64,000 nt of DNA, taken from assembly GCA_001648575.1 (NCBI GenBank), contig LQXN01000067.1, positions 186,001-250,000 of the forward strand, in the 5' to 3' direction. Below, piece by piece: positions 10,347 to 19,794 of this stretch (position 1 is the first letter of the stretch; each line of letters opens with the position of its first letter). Under the pieces are notes generated by a model. It was not told the origin of the DNA. It saw only the letters and a list, made by a program, of their open reading frames with translations, and ran no database searches. This stretch comes from Sutcliffiella horikoshii DSM 8719 (GTDB taxonomy: Bacteria > Bacillota > Bacilli > Bacillales > Bacillaceae_I). A program made the position numbers and the translations under genes.

Positions 10347-10359
10347 TAGATTTCCACCT

Positions 10360-11511
10360 CTAATCTATTAGTGAACGAACATAATGCCTTGTGTCCAAAT
10401 CCACTTCTTTAATGGTTTCCAAATCCGGGGCCATTTGAATAGTATGTTTGGACATGGCATTTTCAATAAATGTTTCTATGGTCAAAAAGTCGATTTTTCC
10501 GTTTAGGAAAGCATCTACTGCAACTTCATTGGCTGCATTTAGTACGGTCGTCATCGTGCCTCCAGCTTTCCCCGCATCATATGCATACTGTAAACACCGG
10601 AAACGGTTAAAGTCCATCTTTTCAAAATGCATTTTGCCCATCTCCATAAAGTTCAGCCTCTTCCCTCGTGGATGAGGCAACCTGTCTGGATATGTCAGAG
10701 CGTATTGAATCGGAACCCTCATATCAGGAGTTCCGAGCTGTGCTATGACACTGGTATCGTGAAATTCCACCATTGAGTGAACAACGCTTTCCCTGTGGAG
10801 TACCACTTGTATATCTTCATACGGGATACCAAATAGCCAATGGGCTTCTATCACTTCTAATCCCTTGTTCATCATGGTGGCTGAATCTATCGTAATTTTC
10901 GCACCCATGGACCAGTTGGGGTGATTGAGGGCATCTTCCCTCGTCACTCCTATTAATTCATCTCTTGTCCGGTCGCGAAAGCTTCCACCAGATGCCGTAA
11001 GGATAATTGTATTGATATTCTTCTCTTTTTCCCCTTGTAAACATTGATAAATAGCCGAATGCTCGCTATCTACTGGTAAAATGGGAACTTGATGCTTCCT
11101 GGCTGCTTCCATCACAATATGACCTGCTGTAACAAGTGTTTCCTTATTGGCAAGGGCAATCACCTTTTTGCATTCTATGGCATGCAATGTAGGAACAAGC
11201 CCTACACTTCCCATAACGGCATTAACCAGGACATCTGCTTCTTTAACGGTAGCAACTTCAATCAACCCTTCTTCCCCATACACAAAACGTATATTCGAGG
11301 AAGAGTATTCAAGTTTCAATGCTTCACAATCTTCTTTAGTCTGGACAGAGACTACCAGTGGAGAAAATTCATTGATTAACTCTTTTGCAACCTTGACATT
11401 TCCGCCTACACTGAAAGCAAGCAACTCGAATTGATCATTATGTTGCCTTATGACTTCTATCGTCTGTACCCCTATTGAGCCTGATGCTCCCAATAAACTT
11501 ATTTTCCTCAC
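10360..11511 (-). CDS. dxr: 1-deoxy-D-xylulose 5-phosphate reductoisomerase
   Basis: The second enzyme of the MEP pathway to isoprenoids, forming 2-C-methyl-D-erythritol 4-phosphate with NADPH. At 383 residues it is the normal length. It shows the NADPH-binding GASGSIG at 8-14, the substrate/metal loop [11 protein letters not shown] (about 147-157), the ASGGSFR loop and the [14 protein letters not shown] block. The start is GTG at 11511, following AGAGGTGA. Clustering with uppS and cdsA links isoprenoid supply to undecaprenyl and phospholipid synthesis. Confidence 0.96.
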   Translation of the reverse strand: MRKISLLGASGSIGVQTIEVIRQHNDQFELLAFSVGGNVKVAKELINEFSPLVVSVQTKEDCEALKLEYSSSNIRFVYGEEGLIEVATVKEADVLVNAVMGSVGLVPTLHAIECKKVIALANKETLVTAGHIVMEAARKHQVPILPVDSEHSAIYQCLQGEKEKNINTIILTASGGSFRDRTRDELIGVTREDALNHPNWSMGAKITIDSATMMNKGLEVIEAHWLFGIPYEDIQVVLHRESVVHSMVEFHDTSVIAQLGTPDMRVPIQYALTYPDRLPHPRGKRLNFMEMGKMHFEKMDFNRFRCLQYAYDAGKAGGTMTTVLNAANEVAVDAFLNGKIDFLTIETFIENAMSKHTIQMAPDLETIKEVDLDTRHYVRSLID

Positions 11512-11556
11512 TCACACTCACCTCTTTCAAACAAAAACCTTCTTCTATCTATTGTG

Positions 11557-12342
11557 TCAGAAAAGAAAGATATGTATAAAATGTAAAAGTGGCAATACGA
11601 AAAGAAGGCTGTCAAAACGATCTAATATACCACCGTGACCAGGTAAAATGGAACCCGAGTCTTTAATTTTGTAATGTCTCTTCAAAGCAGATTCCACTAA
11701 ATCGCCAATTTGTCCAAAAATGGATAGCAGGATCGCAATGAGGATGGTTATTAGCAGGGAGTGTTCAAATCCTACAGTGAATTGAAAAATGAATGCTACA
11801 ACAACTGCACAAACGACCCCGCCAAGTGACCCCTCCACTGTCTTATTTGGACTGATATCCGGCCACAACTTAGTTTTCCCCATAGATTTTCCAATGAAAT
11901 ATGCCCCAGAATCCGTTGTCCATATTACAAACAAAGCAAAGAATACGTATGCTAGAGCAAGTTCCCGTATTTCAATGAAATAATAGAAACCCAAACCGAC
12001 ATATAAAGTGGAAATAAGCAAAAAGCCTACATCATCAAACGTAAATTTATTCTTTGAAAGGACTGTATATGAGAGTAACAACAAGAATATTAGTAAGACA
12101 AACTCCATTTTGGTCAATACCAACTCTGAATTCATTTCCGAAGGTATCAACAGAAACCATAATAACAGCAAGGATAGTACACCTGGTACACTTGCCAAAG
12201 ACATCTGTTTCATTCTCAGCGCTTCAAACAAGCCCACAGATGCCAAAATATAGATGAAAATGACAAACGGTAAATTTCCGTAGATTACGATTGGTAAAAA
12301 TACTGCTGCTGCAATGGCAGCTGTAATGATTCTTTGTTTCAT
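11557..12342 (-). CDS. cdsA: Phosphatidate cytidylyltransferase (CDP-diglyceride synthase)
   Basis: An integral membrane protein of 261 residues with about seven or eight hydrophobic helices. It makes CDP-diacylglycerol from phosphatidate and CTP, the branch point of phospholipid synthesis. The family signature near the C-terminal third is visible: [28 protein letters not shown] and later [26 protein letters not shown]. It is 18 bases downstream of uppS in the same operon. Confidence 0.95.
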   Translation of the reverse strand: MKQRIITAAIAAAVFLPIVIYGNLPFVIFIYILASVGLFEALRMKQMSLASVPGVLSLLLLWFLLIPSEMNSELVLTKMEFVLLIFLLLLSYTVLSKNKFTFDDVGFLLISTLYVGLGFYYFIEIRELALAYVFFALFVIWTTDSGAYFIGKSMGKTKLWPDISPNKTVEGSLGGVVCAVVVAFIFQFTVGFEHSLLITILIAILLSIFGQIGDLVESALKRHYKIKDSGSILPGHGGILDRFDSLLFVLPLLHFIHIFLF

Positions 12343-12360
12343 TGTATGTCCAACACCTTC

Positions 12361-13134
12361 TTATATACCACCAAATCTTCGCCCGCGCATTTGATAACTG
12401 TTGATTGCTTCATATAAATGTTTTTCATCAAAATCAGGCCATAGTACATCTGTAAAATAAAATTCCGCATATGCCAATTGCCACAGCATAAAATTGCTTA
12501 ATCGTATCTCACCGCTTGTACGAATGAGAAGATCTGGATCAGGTAATAAATTGCTGAAAAGATATTCAGAGAACATCTCTTCTGTTAATTGATCGGTTGT
12601 AAGCTCGTTATCTTTCACAGCAGCAGCTACATCCTTAACAGCACGCAGGATTTCGTCACGTCCCCCATAATTTAATGCAAAGTTGAGAATAAGTCCAGTG
12701 TTATCCTTCGTCTTCTCCATAGCATTTTCGACAGCACGCAATGTGTGCTCAGGTAAATCGGACTTGTTCCCCATGAGCCTGACTTGCACGTTTTCTTCCA
12801 TTAATTCGGGCAAAAATGTCCCCAAGAATTCCTCTGGCAGTTTCATTAAGAAATCGACTTCAAGCTTGGGTCTTTTCCAATTTTCAGTAGAGAAAGCATA
12901 CATAGTCAGAACTTTTACACCTAGGCTGTTTGCGGCCTTAGTGATTTTCCTAACGGTTTTCATTCCTTCATGATGCCCGGCTACTCTAGGGAGTGCACGC
13001 TTCTTCGCCCATCTCCCGTTTCCGTCCATGATGACGGCTATATGTTCCGGGATGGGATGCTTCTCAATTTCATTCTTCAAGCTAAGCGATTTAGAGGTTT
13101 CTTTGCCTCTCCACTCTTGTATTTTCTTCAGCAT
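12361..13134 (-). CDS. uppS: Undecaprenyl diphosphate synthase (isoprenyl transferase)
   Basis: A cis-prenyltransferase that condenses isopentenyl diphosphate onto farnesyl diphosphate, giving the lipid carrier of cell-wall synthesis. In 257 residues it shows the catalytic Asp motif IMDGNGRWAKKR (about 35-46), HHEGMKTVR, YAFSTENWKRP, LNYGGRDEI and the C-terminal PDLLIRTSGEIRLSNFMLWQ block. The start ATG follows GGAGG by 6 bases. It is the first gene after the frr terminator. Confidence 0.97.
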   Translation of the reverse strand: MLKKIQEWRGKETSKSLSLKNEIEKHPIPEHIAVIMDGNGRWAKKRALPRVAGHHEGMKTVRKITKAANSLGVKVLTMYAFSTENWKRPKLEVDFLMKLPEEFLGTFLPELMEENVQVRLMGNKSDLPEHTLRAVENAMEKTKDNTGLILNFALNYGGRDEILRAVKDVAAAVKDNELTTDQLTEEMFSEYLFSNLLPDPDLLIRTSGEIRLSNFMLWQLAYAEFYFTDVLWPDFDEKHLYEAINSYQMRGRRFGGI

Positions 13135-13203
13135 AAAAATCCTCCATTAAAAATAAACAGATGCACCTAAAAGGCTTCAATCCATTTATAGTAACAGTAT
13201 TAA

Positions 13204-13233
13204 CAAAAAAACCCCCTGTAAACATTAGAGGGT
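13204..13233 (-). terminator. Intrinsic terminator after frr
   Basis: The minus-strand ACCCTCT and AGGGGGT form a 7-bp stem with one G-U pair and a 9-base loop, followed directly by six T. It is about 33 bases after the frr stop and separates pyrH-frr from uppS-cdsA-dxr-rseP. Confidence 0.8.
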
Positions 13234-13265
13234 CTTTCCATCTTTCTATTTTACATGTAAATCGC

Positions 13266-13823
13266 TTATACTTCCATGATTTCTTTTTCTTTTTCTTTTG
13301 TAACAGAATCTACTTTAGCAATGAACGAGTCAGTTTGCTTCTGAATATCTTCTGTATAACCGCGCAATTCATCCTCGGTGATCTCACCGCTCTTTTCAAG
13401 TTTCTTCAAATCATCGTTTCCATCACGACGAATATTGCGGATTCCCACTTTTGCTTCTTCAGAAATTTTCTTGATCTGTTTCACTAGATCCTTACGTCTT
13501 TCTTCTGTTAAGGCAGGAATGGAAATGCGGATCACTGAGCCATCATTGGATGGATTAAGACCTAGATCCGCTCTGATGATCGCTTTTTCGATATCTCCCA
13601 AAGAAGATTTATCATAAGGTTGAACCACAAGAAGTCTTGCTTCAGGTACATTCATAGAAGCTAATTGGTTAACCGGAGTTGGAGCACCATAGTAATCTAC
13701 CGTAACTTTGTCCAATAACGCTGCACTTGCACGGCCTGCACGGATTGTCGCTAACTCTCTTGAAAAAGCTTGTACCGCTTTTTCCATTCTTTCTTTCGTT
13801 TGATTAATAACTTGGTTTGCCAT
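13266..13823 (-). CDS. frr: Ribosome recycling factor
   Basis: A 185-residue RRF that splits post-termination ribosomes with EF-G. It has the normal length and family sequence: [36 protein letters not shown] in domain I/II and [19 protein letters not shown] in the C-terminal helix. It starts 3 bases after the pyrH stop, so the two are co-transcribed, as in most bacteria. Confidence 0.97.
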   Translation of the reverse strand: MANQVINQTKERMEKAVQAFSRELATIRAGRASAALLDKVTVDYYGAPTPVNQLASMNVPEARLLVVQPYDKSSLGDIEKAIIRADLGLNPSNDGSVIRISIPALTEERRKDLVKQIKKISEEAKVGIRNIRRDGNDDLKKLEKSGEITEDELRGYTEDIQKQTDSFIAKVDSVTKEKEKEIMEV

Positions 13824-13825
13824 GA

Positions 13826-14548
13826 TTATTTCCCCCTCACAATCGTTCCAATATTTTCACCTAACACCACTCGTTTGATGTTTCCTTCTTCCATGATGGA
13901 GAAAACGATAATTGGAATATCGTTATCCATACATAGGGAAGAAGCAGTTGAATCCATCACAGCCAGTCCTTCACGTAAAACATCCAGATAGGATAAAGTT
14001 TCGTATTTGGTTGCTGTTGCATCAATGGACGGGTCTGCACTATACACGCCGTCTACATTATTTTTTGCCATCAAGATGACATCTGCTTCTATTTCAGCTG
14101 CACGCAGGGCTGCTGTTGTGTCTGTTGAGAAGTAAGGATTCCCTGTACCTGCTGCAAAGATCACTACCCGCTTCTTTTCCAGGTGCCGAATCGCTTTCCT
14201 TCTTATGTATGGTTCTGCAACCTGACGCATTTCAATAGAAGTCTGTACACGTGTTTGTACGCCTGAATTTTCAAGGCTGTCTTGAAGTGCCAAGGAGTTC
14301 ATTACAGTTGCCAGCATGCCCATATAATCCGCTGATGCACGGTCCATGCCCATCTCACTGCCGACTTTACCTCTCCAGATGTTACCGCCGCCTACAACAA
14401 CCGCTACTTCTACTCCAAGTTCGGTCAATTCTTTTACCTGATGTGATACGGATTTGATGACAGTGGGATTGATGCCGAAGCCTTGTTCACCTGCAAGTGC
14501 TTCCCCACTTAGTTTAAGTACGATACGTTGATATTTAGCTTGAGCCAT
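13826..14548 (-). CDS. pyrH: UMP kinase
   Basis: An amino-acid-kinase-fold enzyme of 240 residues that phosphorylates UMP to UDP and is normally regulated by GTP and UTP. Motifs are the N-terminal [19 protein letters not shown], the glycine-rich [28 protein letters not shown] and [20 protein letters not shown] use the ATG at 14548 (MAQAKYQ), which follows GGAGGT; the upstream ATG at 14560 lies in the ribosome binding site itself. Between it and tsf lie repeat copy 3 and the tsf terminator. Confidence 0.96.
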   Translation of the reverse strand: MAQAKYQRIVLKLSGEALAGEQGFGINPTVIKSVSHQVKELTELGVEVAVVVGGGNIWRGKVGSEMGMDRASADYMGMLATVMNSLALQDSLENSGVQTRVQTSIEMRQVAEPYIRRKAIRHLEKKRVVIFAAGTGNPYFSTDTTAALRAAEIEADVILMAKNNVDGVYSADPSIDATATKYETLSYLDVLREGLAVMDSTASSLCMDNDIPIIVFSIMEEGNIKRVVLGENIGTIVRGK

Positions 14549-14595
14549 AGTTACCTCCATTAATATTAATAAAAGGGTTGAGATTTTCGTTTACT

Positions 14596-14724
14596 CCTGT
14601 TTCCTTCCGTTCCAGGTGTCCGCTTTCCGAGGGGCGGTGCTAGAGCCACCTCACGACGCTTCAGGGGTCTCAACCTACCGCTACCTCCCTTTGGAGTCTC
14701 ACACCTTGCACTTCAGTCAACAGG
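14596..14724 (+). repeat. Structured intergenic repeat, copy 3
   Basis: A 129-bp element bounded by CCTGTT and AACAGG, in the same orientation as copy 1 and close to it (CTGTTTCCTTxCGTTCCAGGTGT, CTTTCCGxGGG, GTCTCACACCTTGCACTTCA). It sits between the tsf terminator and pyrH. Confidence 0.85.
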
Positions 14725-14755
14725 GAAATAGGTCAGAGATATTCAAGCCTATCCT

Positions 14756-14790
14756 TTCAAAAAGAGGAACACAAATTGTGTTCCCCTCTT
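14756..14790 (-). terminator. Intrinsic terminator after tsf
   Basis: On the minus strand AGAGG(G)GAACACA pairs with TGTGTTCCTCT across a very small loop, with one bulge, followed by TTTTTGA. It is 17 bases after the tsf stop. Confidence 0.8.
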
Positions 14791-14806
14791 ATATCTGTTG
14801 TTCCTC

Positions 14807-15688
14807 TTATTTTTTAACTTGGCTCATTACTTCTTCAGCAAAGTTGTCTTGACGTTTCTCGATTCCTTCTCCAACTTCATAGCGGATGAAAGATTTAACT
14901 GTAGCGCCTTTGCTCTCTACGAATTGACGTACTTTCATGTCAGGGTTTTTAACGAAAGTTTGGTCAAGCAGACAGATATCTTCGAAGTACTTTCCAAGAC
15001 GTCCTTCTACCATTTTAGCCACGATGTTTTCTGGCTTGCCTTCGTTTAATGCTTGCTCAGTTAATACTTTGCGCTCGCGGTCTGCTTCTTCTTGAGAAAC
15101 TTCGTCACGAGAGATGTATTTAGGGTTGATTGCAGCGATGTGCATAGCAACGTCTTTAGCTGCAGCTTCATCAGTAGTACCTTCAAGAAGAGTCAATACA
15201 CCGATGCGTCCGCCCATATGCAAGTAAGCACCAAAAGCGTCTGCGTCAGTTTTTGTAACGATAGTGTAGCGACGAAGAGTCAGTTTTTCCCCGATTTTAG
15301 CGATAGCAGAGTTGATGTGCTCAGAAACTGCAACACCGTTGTCCATTTTCGTTTCAAGAGCAACTTCTACAGACTCAGGCTTGTTGGAGATAAGGAATTC
15401 TCCTAACTCGTTTACAAGTGTTTTGAAACCTTCATTTTTAGCAACAAAGTCAGTCTCGGAGTTCACTTCAAGGATAACCGCTTCGTTTCCTTTTGTAACT
15501 ATCGCAGTCAGACCTTCAGCAGCGATACGATCTGTTTTCTTAGCAGCTTTAGCAATACCTTTTTCACGTAAGAAATCGATTGCTTTTTCCATGTCTCCGT
15601 TTGTTTCCGTTAACGCTTTTTTGCAATCCATCATTCCAGCGCCAGTTTTTTCACGTAATTCTTTTACCATTTGAGCAGTAACAGCCAT
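14807..15688 (-). CDS. tsf: Translation elongation factor Ts
   Basis: The nucleotide exchange factor for EF-Tu, 293 residues. It shows the N-terminal UBA-like domain ([21 protein letters not shown]), the TDFVAKN motif that contacts EF-Tu (about residues 80-86), the DVAMHIAA region and a C-terminal [13 protein letters not shown] block. The start ATG follows GGAGG by 9 bases. A strong terminator and repeat copy 4 lie between rpsB and this gene, so its expression is probably lowered relative to rpsB or comes partly from its own promoter, which I could not identify. Confidence 0.97.
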   Translation of the reverse strand: MAVTAQMVKELREKTGAGMMDCKKALTETNGDMEKAIDFLREKGIAKAAKKTDRIAAEGLTAIVTKGNEAVILEVNSETDFVAKNEGFKTLVNELGEFLISNKPESVEVALETKMDNGVAVSEHINSAIAKIGEKLTLRRYTIVTKTDADAFGAYLHMGGRIGVLTLLEGTTDEAAAKDVAMHIAAINPKYISRDEVSQEEADRERKVLTEQALNEGKPENIVAKMVEGRLGKYFEDICLLDQTFVKNPDMKVRQFVESKGATVKSFIRYEVGEGIEKRQDNFAEEVMSQVKK

Positions 15689-15744
15689 TATTCATTTCCT
15701 CCTTAGAATATGTAAATAGTTTCATTTCGATAGTCATATTTTCC

Positions 15745-15780
15745 AAAAAAAAGTGATAAAAGGCTTTCCCCTCTTATCAC
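15745..15780 (-). terminator. Strong intrinsic terminator between rpsB and tsf
   Basis: The minus-strand GTGATAAGAGG and CCTTTTATCAC form an 11-bp stem with one G-U pair and a 6-base loop, followed by eight T. It lies 57 bases before the tsf start, downstream of repeat copy 4. Confidence 0.85.
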
Positions 15781-15806
15781 CTTTTCTTTAGGCCCTATTA
15801 AACACC

Positions 15807-15935
15807 GCTGGTGATTTCCGCACTGGGCTACACTTTCCACGGGGCACTTGCAGAGCTTCCTCGGCCTAAGCCTGCGGGGTCTCTGCTAAGCGCTACCTCC
15901 CGTAGGAGTCTACGCCCTGTGCTCCAATCACCAGC
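15807..15935 (+). repeat. Structured intergenic repeat, copy 4
   Basis: A 129-bp element with perfect 10-bp terminal inverted repeats GCTGGTGATT and AATCACCAGC. Compared with copy 2, the fifth base of the left arm (T to G) and its partner in the right arm (A to C) have both changed, which keeps the pairing. It lies between rpsB and tsf. Confidence 0.88.
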
Positions 15936-15988
15936 TAGGATACTCGTTTTCAGCAATATACTTTAAAAGAGCTTTTTCTTAAATCAAA

Positions 15989-16708
<720 letters not shown>

Positions 16709-16740
16709 CTAATGGTTTTTTTTCCTCCGTCAACGTCATC

Positions 16741-16776
16741 TCCAAGCAAAACTGACGAATCAGCACCAATGCTTAG
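16741..16776 (-). ncRNA. Candidate structured leader of rpsB
   Basis: In the minus-strand rpsB leader, CTAAGCA and TGCTTGG form an outer stem with one mismatch. Inside it is a small hairpin CTGA-TTCG-TCAG. It lies between the predicted start of transcription (near 16805) and the ribosome binding site, where a feedback site for S2 would be expected. I know of no named leader family that I can assign it to. Confidence 0.4.
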
Positions 16777-16811
16777 ATCGGTAAACGTGTGAATTTATAA
16801 CACCGAAAATA

Positions 16812-16840
16812 AATATATCACAATCACTTTTCACAATCAA
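16812..16840 (-). promoter_or_regulatory. Predicted SigA promoter of rpsB
   Basis: The minus strand reads TTGATT, a 17-base spacer, TATATT. It lies just past the swrB stop, giving a leader of about 110 bases before rpsB. Confidence 0.75.
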
Positions 16841-16854
16841 GTTTTAAATAGGGT

Positions 16855-17328
16855 TCATTGTCGAAATTTCAACAGTAATTCTATTTCTGTCTTACCTTTA
16901 TCAAGACTTCTTGCTATTTCTTCAGATGTTAACCCATTTTGGCTAAGATGTAAAACCTTATCCATTAGGTTCAATTCTTCAAAAGGCTTCTGGGTAAACT
17001 CAGCTTCTTTTGAATTCCCCTCACTGCTTTCTTGTTGGAGCAGTTCCTTTAGATCTGAATTCGAAAGCTTGTCTTCCTGTTCATCAAAGCCTTCCGACTC
17101 TGGGCCACCCTTTTCATGGGAGTGTTCATGAAGCCTTTCAAGGAAGTTACGGTTTTCTTCCTTGAGTTCCATTACATAGCTTGTGATTGTATCCTCCGCT
17201 TCCTGTAACAGGTTGCGGTATTGTTGTTCCAACTGTTTTACGCTTGAGAATTTGATATAAAGCAAGATAATGAAAAAGAAAGCAAGAAGTATCAGGGCAA
17301 AATTGATGATAGAAAAGATTACCAACAT
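16855..17328 (-). CDS. swrB: Swarming motility protein SwrB (YlxL)
   Basis: A 157-residue protein with one N-terminal membrane helix (about 3-26), a coiled-coil segment (SVKQLEQQYRNLLQEAEDTI) and an acidic linker. Its C-terminal helix-turn-helix-like stretch is KVLHLSQNGLTSEEIARSLDKGKTEIELLLK. In B. subtilis SwrB promotes basal-body maturation and type III export, and so late flagellar gene expression. Its position as the last gene of the fla/che operon after sigD matches that role. The sequence is not strongly conserved, so identity rests on architecture plus position. Confidence 0.85.
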   Translation of the reverse strand: MLVIFSIINFALILLAFFFIILLYIKFSSVKQLEQQYRNLLQEAEDTITSYVMELKEENRNFLERLHEHSHEKGGPESEGFDEQEDKLSNSDLKELLQQESSEGNSKEAEFTQKPFEELNLMDKVLHLSQNGLTSEEIARSLDKGKTEIELLLKFRQ

Positions 17329-17379
17329 TTTTTCACATTCCTTTATTACATAGGCTGTTATCGTAAACTTTGTTGCATA

Positions 17380-18144
17380 TCACCATAAGGGATCTAACTG
17401 TTTCCTTAATTTAAAGATCGCTTTAGAGTGTATCTGAGAAATACGGGAGGTTGTAAGTCCTAATACTTGTCCGATTTCTGTTAAAGTAAGTTCTTCCTTA
17501 TAAAACAAGCTGATTACCAGTTGTTCATTCTCTGTCAAACTCTCAATCTGATGGACAAGTTGCTGAATTGCTTCAGATTTGATTAATTCCTCCTCAGGAG
17601 ATTTCGTCTTTTCATCCTTAAGTACATATGCACCTTGAGAGATCTCATCATTTTCTTTCGGCATTTCATCCATTGAAAGAATGTTGGAGTAGAATACTTC
17701 GTGCAGTACAGCGGACACTTCTTCTTCCGGCATTCCCAATTGCGTTGCAACTTCTTCCAAAGTAGCATTCCTCATAAGGCTTTGTTCAAGTTGTTCCAAA
17801 GTGGATTCAATTCGTTTGGCTTTCTCCCTGACACTTCTTGGCAGCCAGTCCTCTTTTCTTAAACCATCTATAATAGAGCCTCTGATCCTGAAAGAGGCAT
17901 ACGTATCAAACTTCAAATCCCGTGAAGGATCAAATTTCTCGATTGCATCAAACAGCCCCATGAAAGCAAGGCTCTTCAACTCCTCCCTTTTAACACTTTT
18001 GGGGAGGCCGGTAGAGATACGTTGCACATGGTAGTGGACAAGGGGCATATATTTTTTAACAAGAAAATCTCCGGCGTCTGGGTCTTTCTTTGTTTTCCAT
18101 AGATTCCAGTATGCGGAATCGTTTGTTGAAGTTGAAGTAGTCAT
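17380..18144 (-). CDS. sigD: RNA polymerase sigma factor SigD (FliA family, motility)
   Basis: A sigma-28 type factor of 254 residues. Region 2 includes YMPLVHYHVQRI, SLAFMGLFDAIEKFDPSRDLKFDTYASFRIRGSIIDGLRKEDW. Region 3 has RSVREKAKRIE, and region 4 is the C-terminal helix-turn-helix (LTLTEIGQVLGLTTSRISQIHSKA). It directs expression of flagellin, autolysins and chemoreceptors. It is second to last in the long operon, where distance from the promoter limits its level in B. subtilis. Confidence 0.96.
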   Translation of the reverse strand: MTTSTSTNDSAYWNLWKTKKDPDAGDFLVKKYMPLVHYHVQRISTGLPKSVKREELKSLAFMGLFDAIEKFDPSRDLKFDTYASFRIRGSIIDGLRKEDWLPRSVREKAKRIESTLEQLEQSLMRNATLEEVATQLGMPEEEVSAVLHEVFYSNILSMDEMPKENDEISQGAYVLKDEKTKSPEEELIKSEAIQQLVHQIESLTENEQLVISLFYKEELTLTEIGQVLGLTTSRISQIHSKAIFKLRKQLDPLW

Positions 18145-18181
18145 GGCTTTCCTCCTTATATATTCCTAAGACCGAAAGCAG

Positions 18182-18682
18182 TTAGATGTATCGAATTCCT
18201 TTATTTACTGTTTTAATCATCAGTTTTCCATTATCCGGATTAAACTCTATCGTTCTACCATTGTTTCCCCCGCAGTCTTCACTGATAAGAGGGATATGCA
18301 TGGCTTGTAATCTTTCTTTTACCGCTTCCACATTCCTTGGTCCGATTCTCATCATCTCACTGGACGGGTTTGAGAACTGGAACATTTGTGATCCTCCTGC
18401 GATTTTGGCCCTCATGCTGTTTGGTCTTACCCCTTCGGAAAGAAGACAGTCTACTAAATGTACAATCCCGGTATCTGCATACTTGTCATGATTGAAAGAT
18501 GTCAACCTGCTTAGGTTTGAATTAGGGAGCATTACATGTACCATGCCCGCAATTTTTACAGTACTGTCATAAATGACCACCCCGACACAGGAACCAAGGC
18601 CAGATGTGCGAATAAGGTCCGGGGCCTTGACAATCCCCATTTCTGCAATACCGACTTTTACTATAGTTGCTGCCTCTAACAT
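18182..18682 (-). CDS. cheD: Chemoreceptor glutamine deamidase CheD
   Basis: A 166-residue enzyme that deamidates receptor glutamines and binds CheC. The catalytic Cys lies in LGSCVGVVIYD (near residue 32) and the His in GMVHVMLP (near 49). AKIAGGSQMF and IGPRNVEAVKERL complete the family pattern. Its last cheC-facing base is shared with the cheC stop, so they are translated as a coupled pair. Confidence 0.95.
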   Translation of the reverse strand: MLEAATIVKVGIAEMGIVKAPDLIRTSGLGSCVGVVIYDSTVKIAGMVHVMLPNSNLSRLTSFNHDKYADTGIVHLVDCLLSEGVRPNSMRAKIAGGSQMFQFSNPSSEMMRIGPRNVEAVKERLQAMHIPLISEDCGGNNGRTIEFNPDNGKLMIKTVNKGIRYI

Positions 18683-19308
18683 TACTTTTCACCCAAGGCT
18701 GCTAGGATTTTTTCAAACGAATCCGGGTAAGGGATAAGGAAAAAATGACCTTTAGTCTTTTCCACTAAATTGTCGGTAGTATCTGTCAGTTCTGTATCAA
18801 TAAAAATGGAATGGTCACTAACTTGAGAAATTTCTAAAAGTCCCGTTACAACAATGGCCCCTACCATATCAATCGTTACCTGTGGTACAGAGGGGGTGAC
18901 TATTAAGCCTATGCATTCCGATAATGCAGTTAAATAGTGTGCAGAAATGATGTTTCCAACTTCTTGAAGAGCAGAAAGCCCAAGCTCATGGGAGGGCAAG
19001 TCCTGTTCGTTCACCTGGTTCTCTTGTATAAGTTGATTAACAAGCTTAGTTGCATCCGCAACGGAGAGGACAAAAAACAAACTGCCTGACAACTCCCCTT
19101 CCATGCGCAGGAAAACCGCTGCCACGGGTCTGTCGGAACCACCCATAAGTTCCATCATTTCGTTGAACGAGACGATGCTTGCAAAAGGGACATTCATATT
19201 GATCTCTTTATTAAGAAGCTTTGACAACGCAGTTGCCGCATTTCCTGCTCCAATATTGCCTAACTCTTTAAGAAGATCTAATTCACTGAGTTTTTCTACA
19301 TTGTTCAT
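18682..19308 (-). CDS. cheC: CheY-P phosphatase CheC
   Basis: A two-lobed CheC/CheX/FliY-type phosphatase of about 208 residues. Both phosphatase sites are visible: ELGNIGAGNAATALS near the N-terminus and ALQEVGNIISAHYLTALSE in the middle, each with the E...N pair. It lowers CheY-P for adaptation and its activity is raised by CheD. I start it at the ATG at 19308, 8 bases after GAGG; the longer frame upstream overlaps cheW. Confidence 0.93.
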   Translation of the reverse strand: MNNVEKLSELDLLKELGNIGAGNAATALSKLLNKEINMNVPFASIVSFNEMMELMGGSDRPVAAVFLRMEGELSGSLFFVLSVADATKLVNQLIQENQVNEQDLPSHELGLSALQEVGNIISAHYLTALSECIGLIVTPSVPQVTIDMVGAIVVTGLLEISQVSDHSIFIDTELTDTTDNLVEKTKGHFFLIPYPDSFEKILAALGEK

Positions 19309-19318
19309 TATGACATCC

Positions 19319-19768
19319 TCATCCCTTAAGCTCTTGCAAGAGGAGGACTTCATCAAGGTCTAGGCATACAAAGAGCCTTTTATCAATCTTTACAACACCT
19401 TTTACATATTTGTTCTCAACAGAGCCGACAACTTCTGGTGCTGGCTCAATGTCATCTTCTGTAATATCCACTACATCATTTGCTGCATCCACTATAAATC
19501 CTACTTCCAGATCCTCTACCACGGTGATGATCATCCGGGATGAACCTGATGGCGCCGTTTCCTCCATCCCAAAACGGGACCGCAAGTCCACTATGGGAGT
19601 GATAACACCTCTAAGGTTGATTACCCCCTTAATATATGAAGCCACATTTGGTACCCGAGTTATGTGCATCAACTTTTCAATGGAACGGATCTGCTGAACG
19701 GGAATTGCGTATTCCTCTCCATTTAGTTCGAAAATGATAAGTTTCATTTTCTGTCCGATTTCCTGCAT
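19319..19768 (-). CDS. cheW: Chemotaxis coupling protein CheW
   Basis: A scaffold of about 149 residues that joins receptors to CheA, made of one CheW/SH3-like domain: KLIIFELNGEEYAIPVQQI, IRSIEKLMHITRVPN and GVINLRGVITPIVDLRSRFGM. I use the ATG at 19768, 8 bases after GGAGG; the upstream extension overlaps the cheA end and lacks a good site. Confidence 0.95.
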   Translation of the reverse strand: MQEIGQKMKLIIFELNGEEYAIPVQQIRSIEKLMHITRVPNVASYIKGVINLRGVITPIVDLRSRFGMEETAPSGSSRMIITVVEDLEVGFIVDAANDVVDITEDDIEPAPEVVGSVENKYVKGVVKIDKRLFVCLDLDEVLLLQELKG

Positions 19769-19794
19769 GTTCATTGCCTCCTGTCTGTAAATCA

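Larger units (their letters stand above)
15689..15988. other. 300-bp gap between rpsB and tsf
   Basis: The gap holds repeat copy 4 (15807-15935), the terminator (15745-15780) and the tsf ribosome binding site (AAGGAGG near 15703). No gene and no convincing promoter are seen in the remaining sequence. Confidence 0.7.

Noticed and set aside
14616-14852. A plus-strand open frame between pyrH and tsf
   Set aside because: It runs through repeat copy 3 and the tsf terminator into the end of tsf; not a gene.
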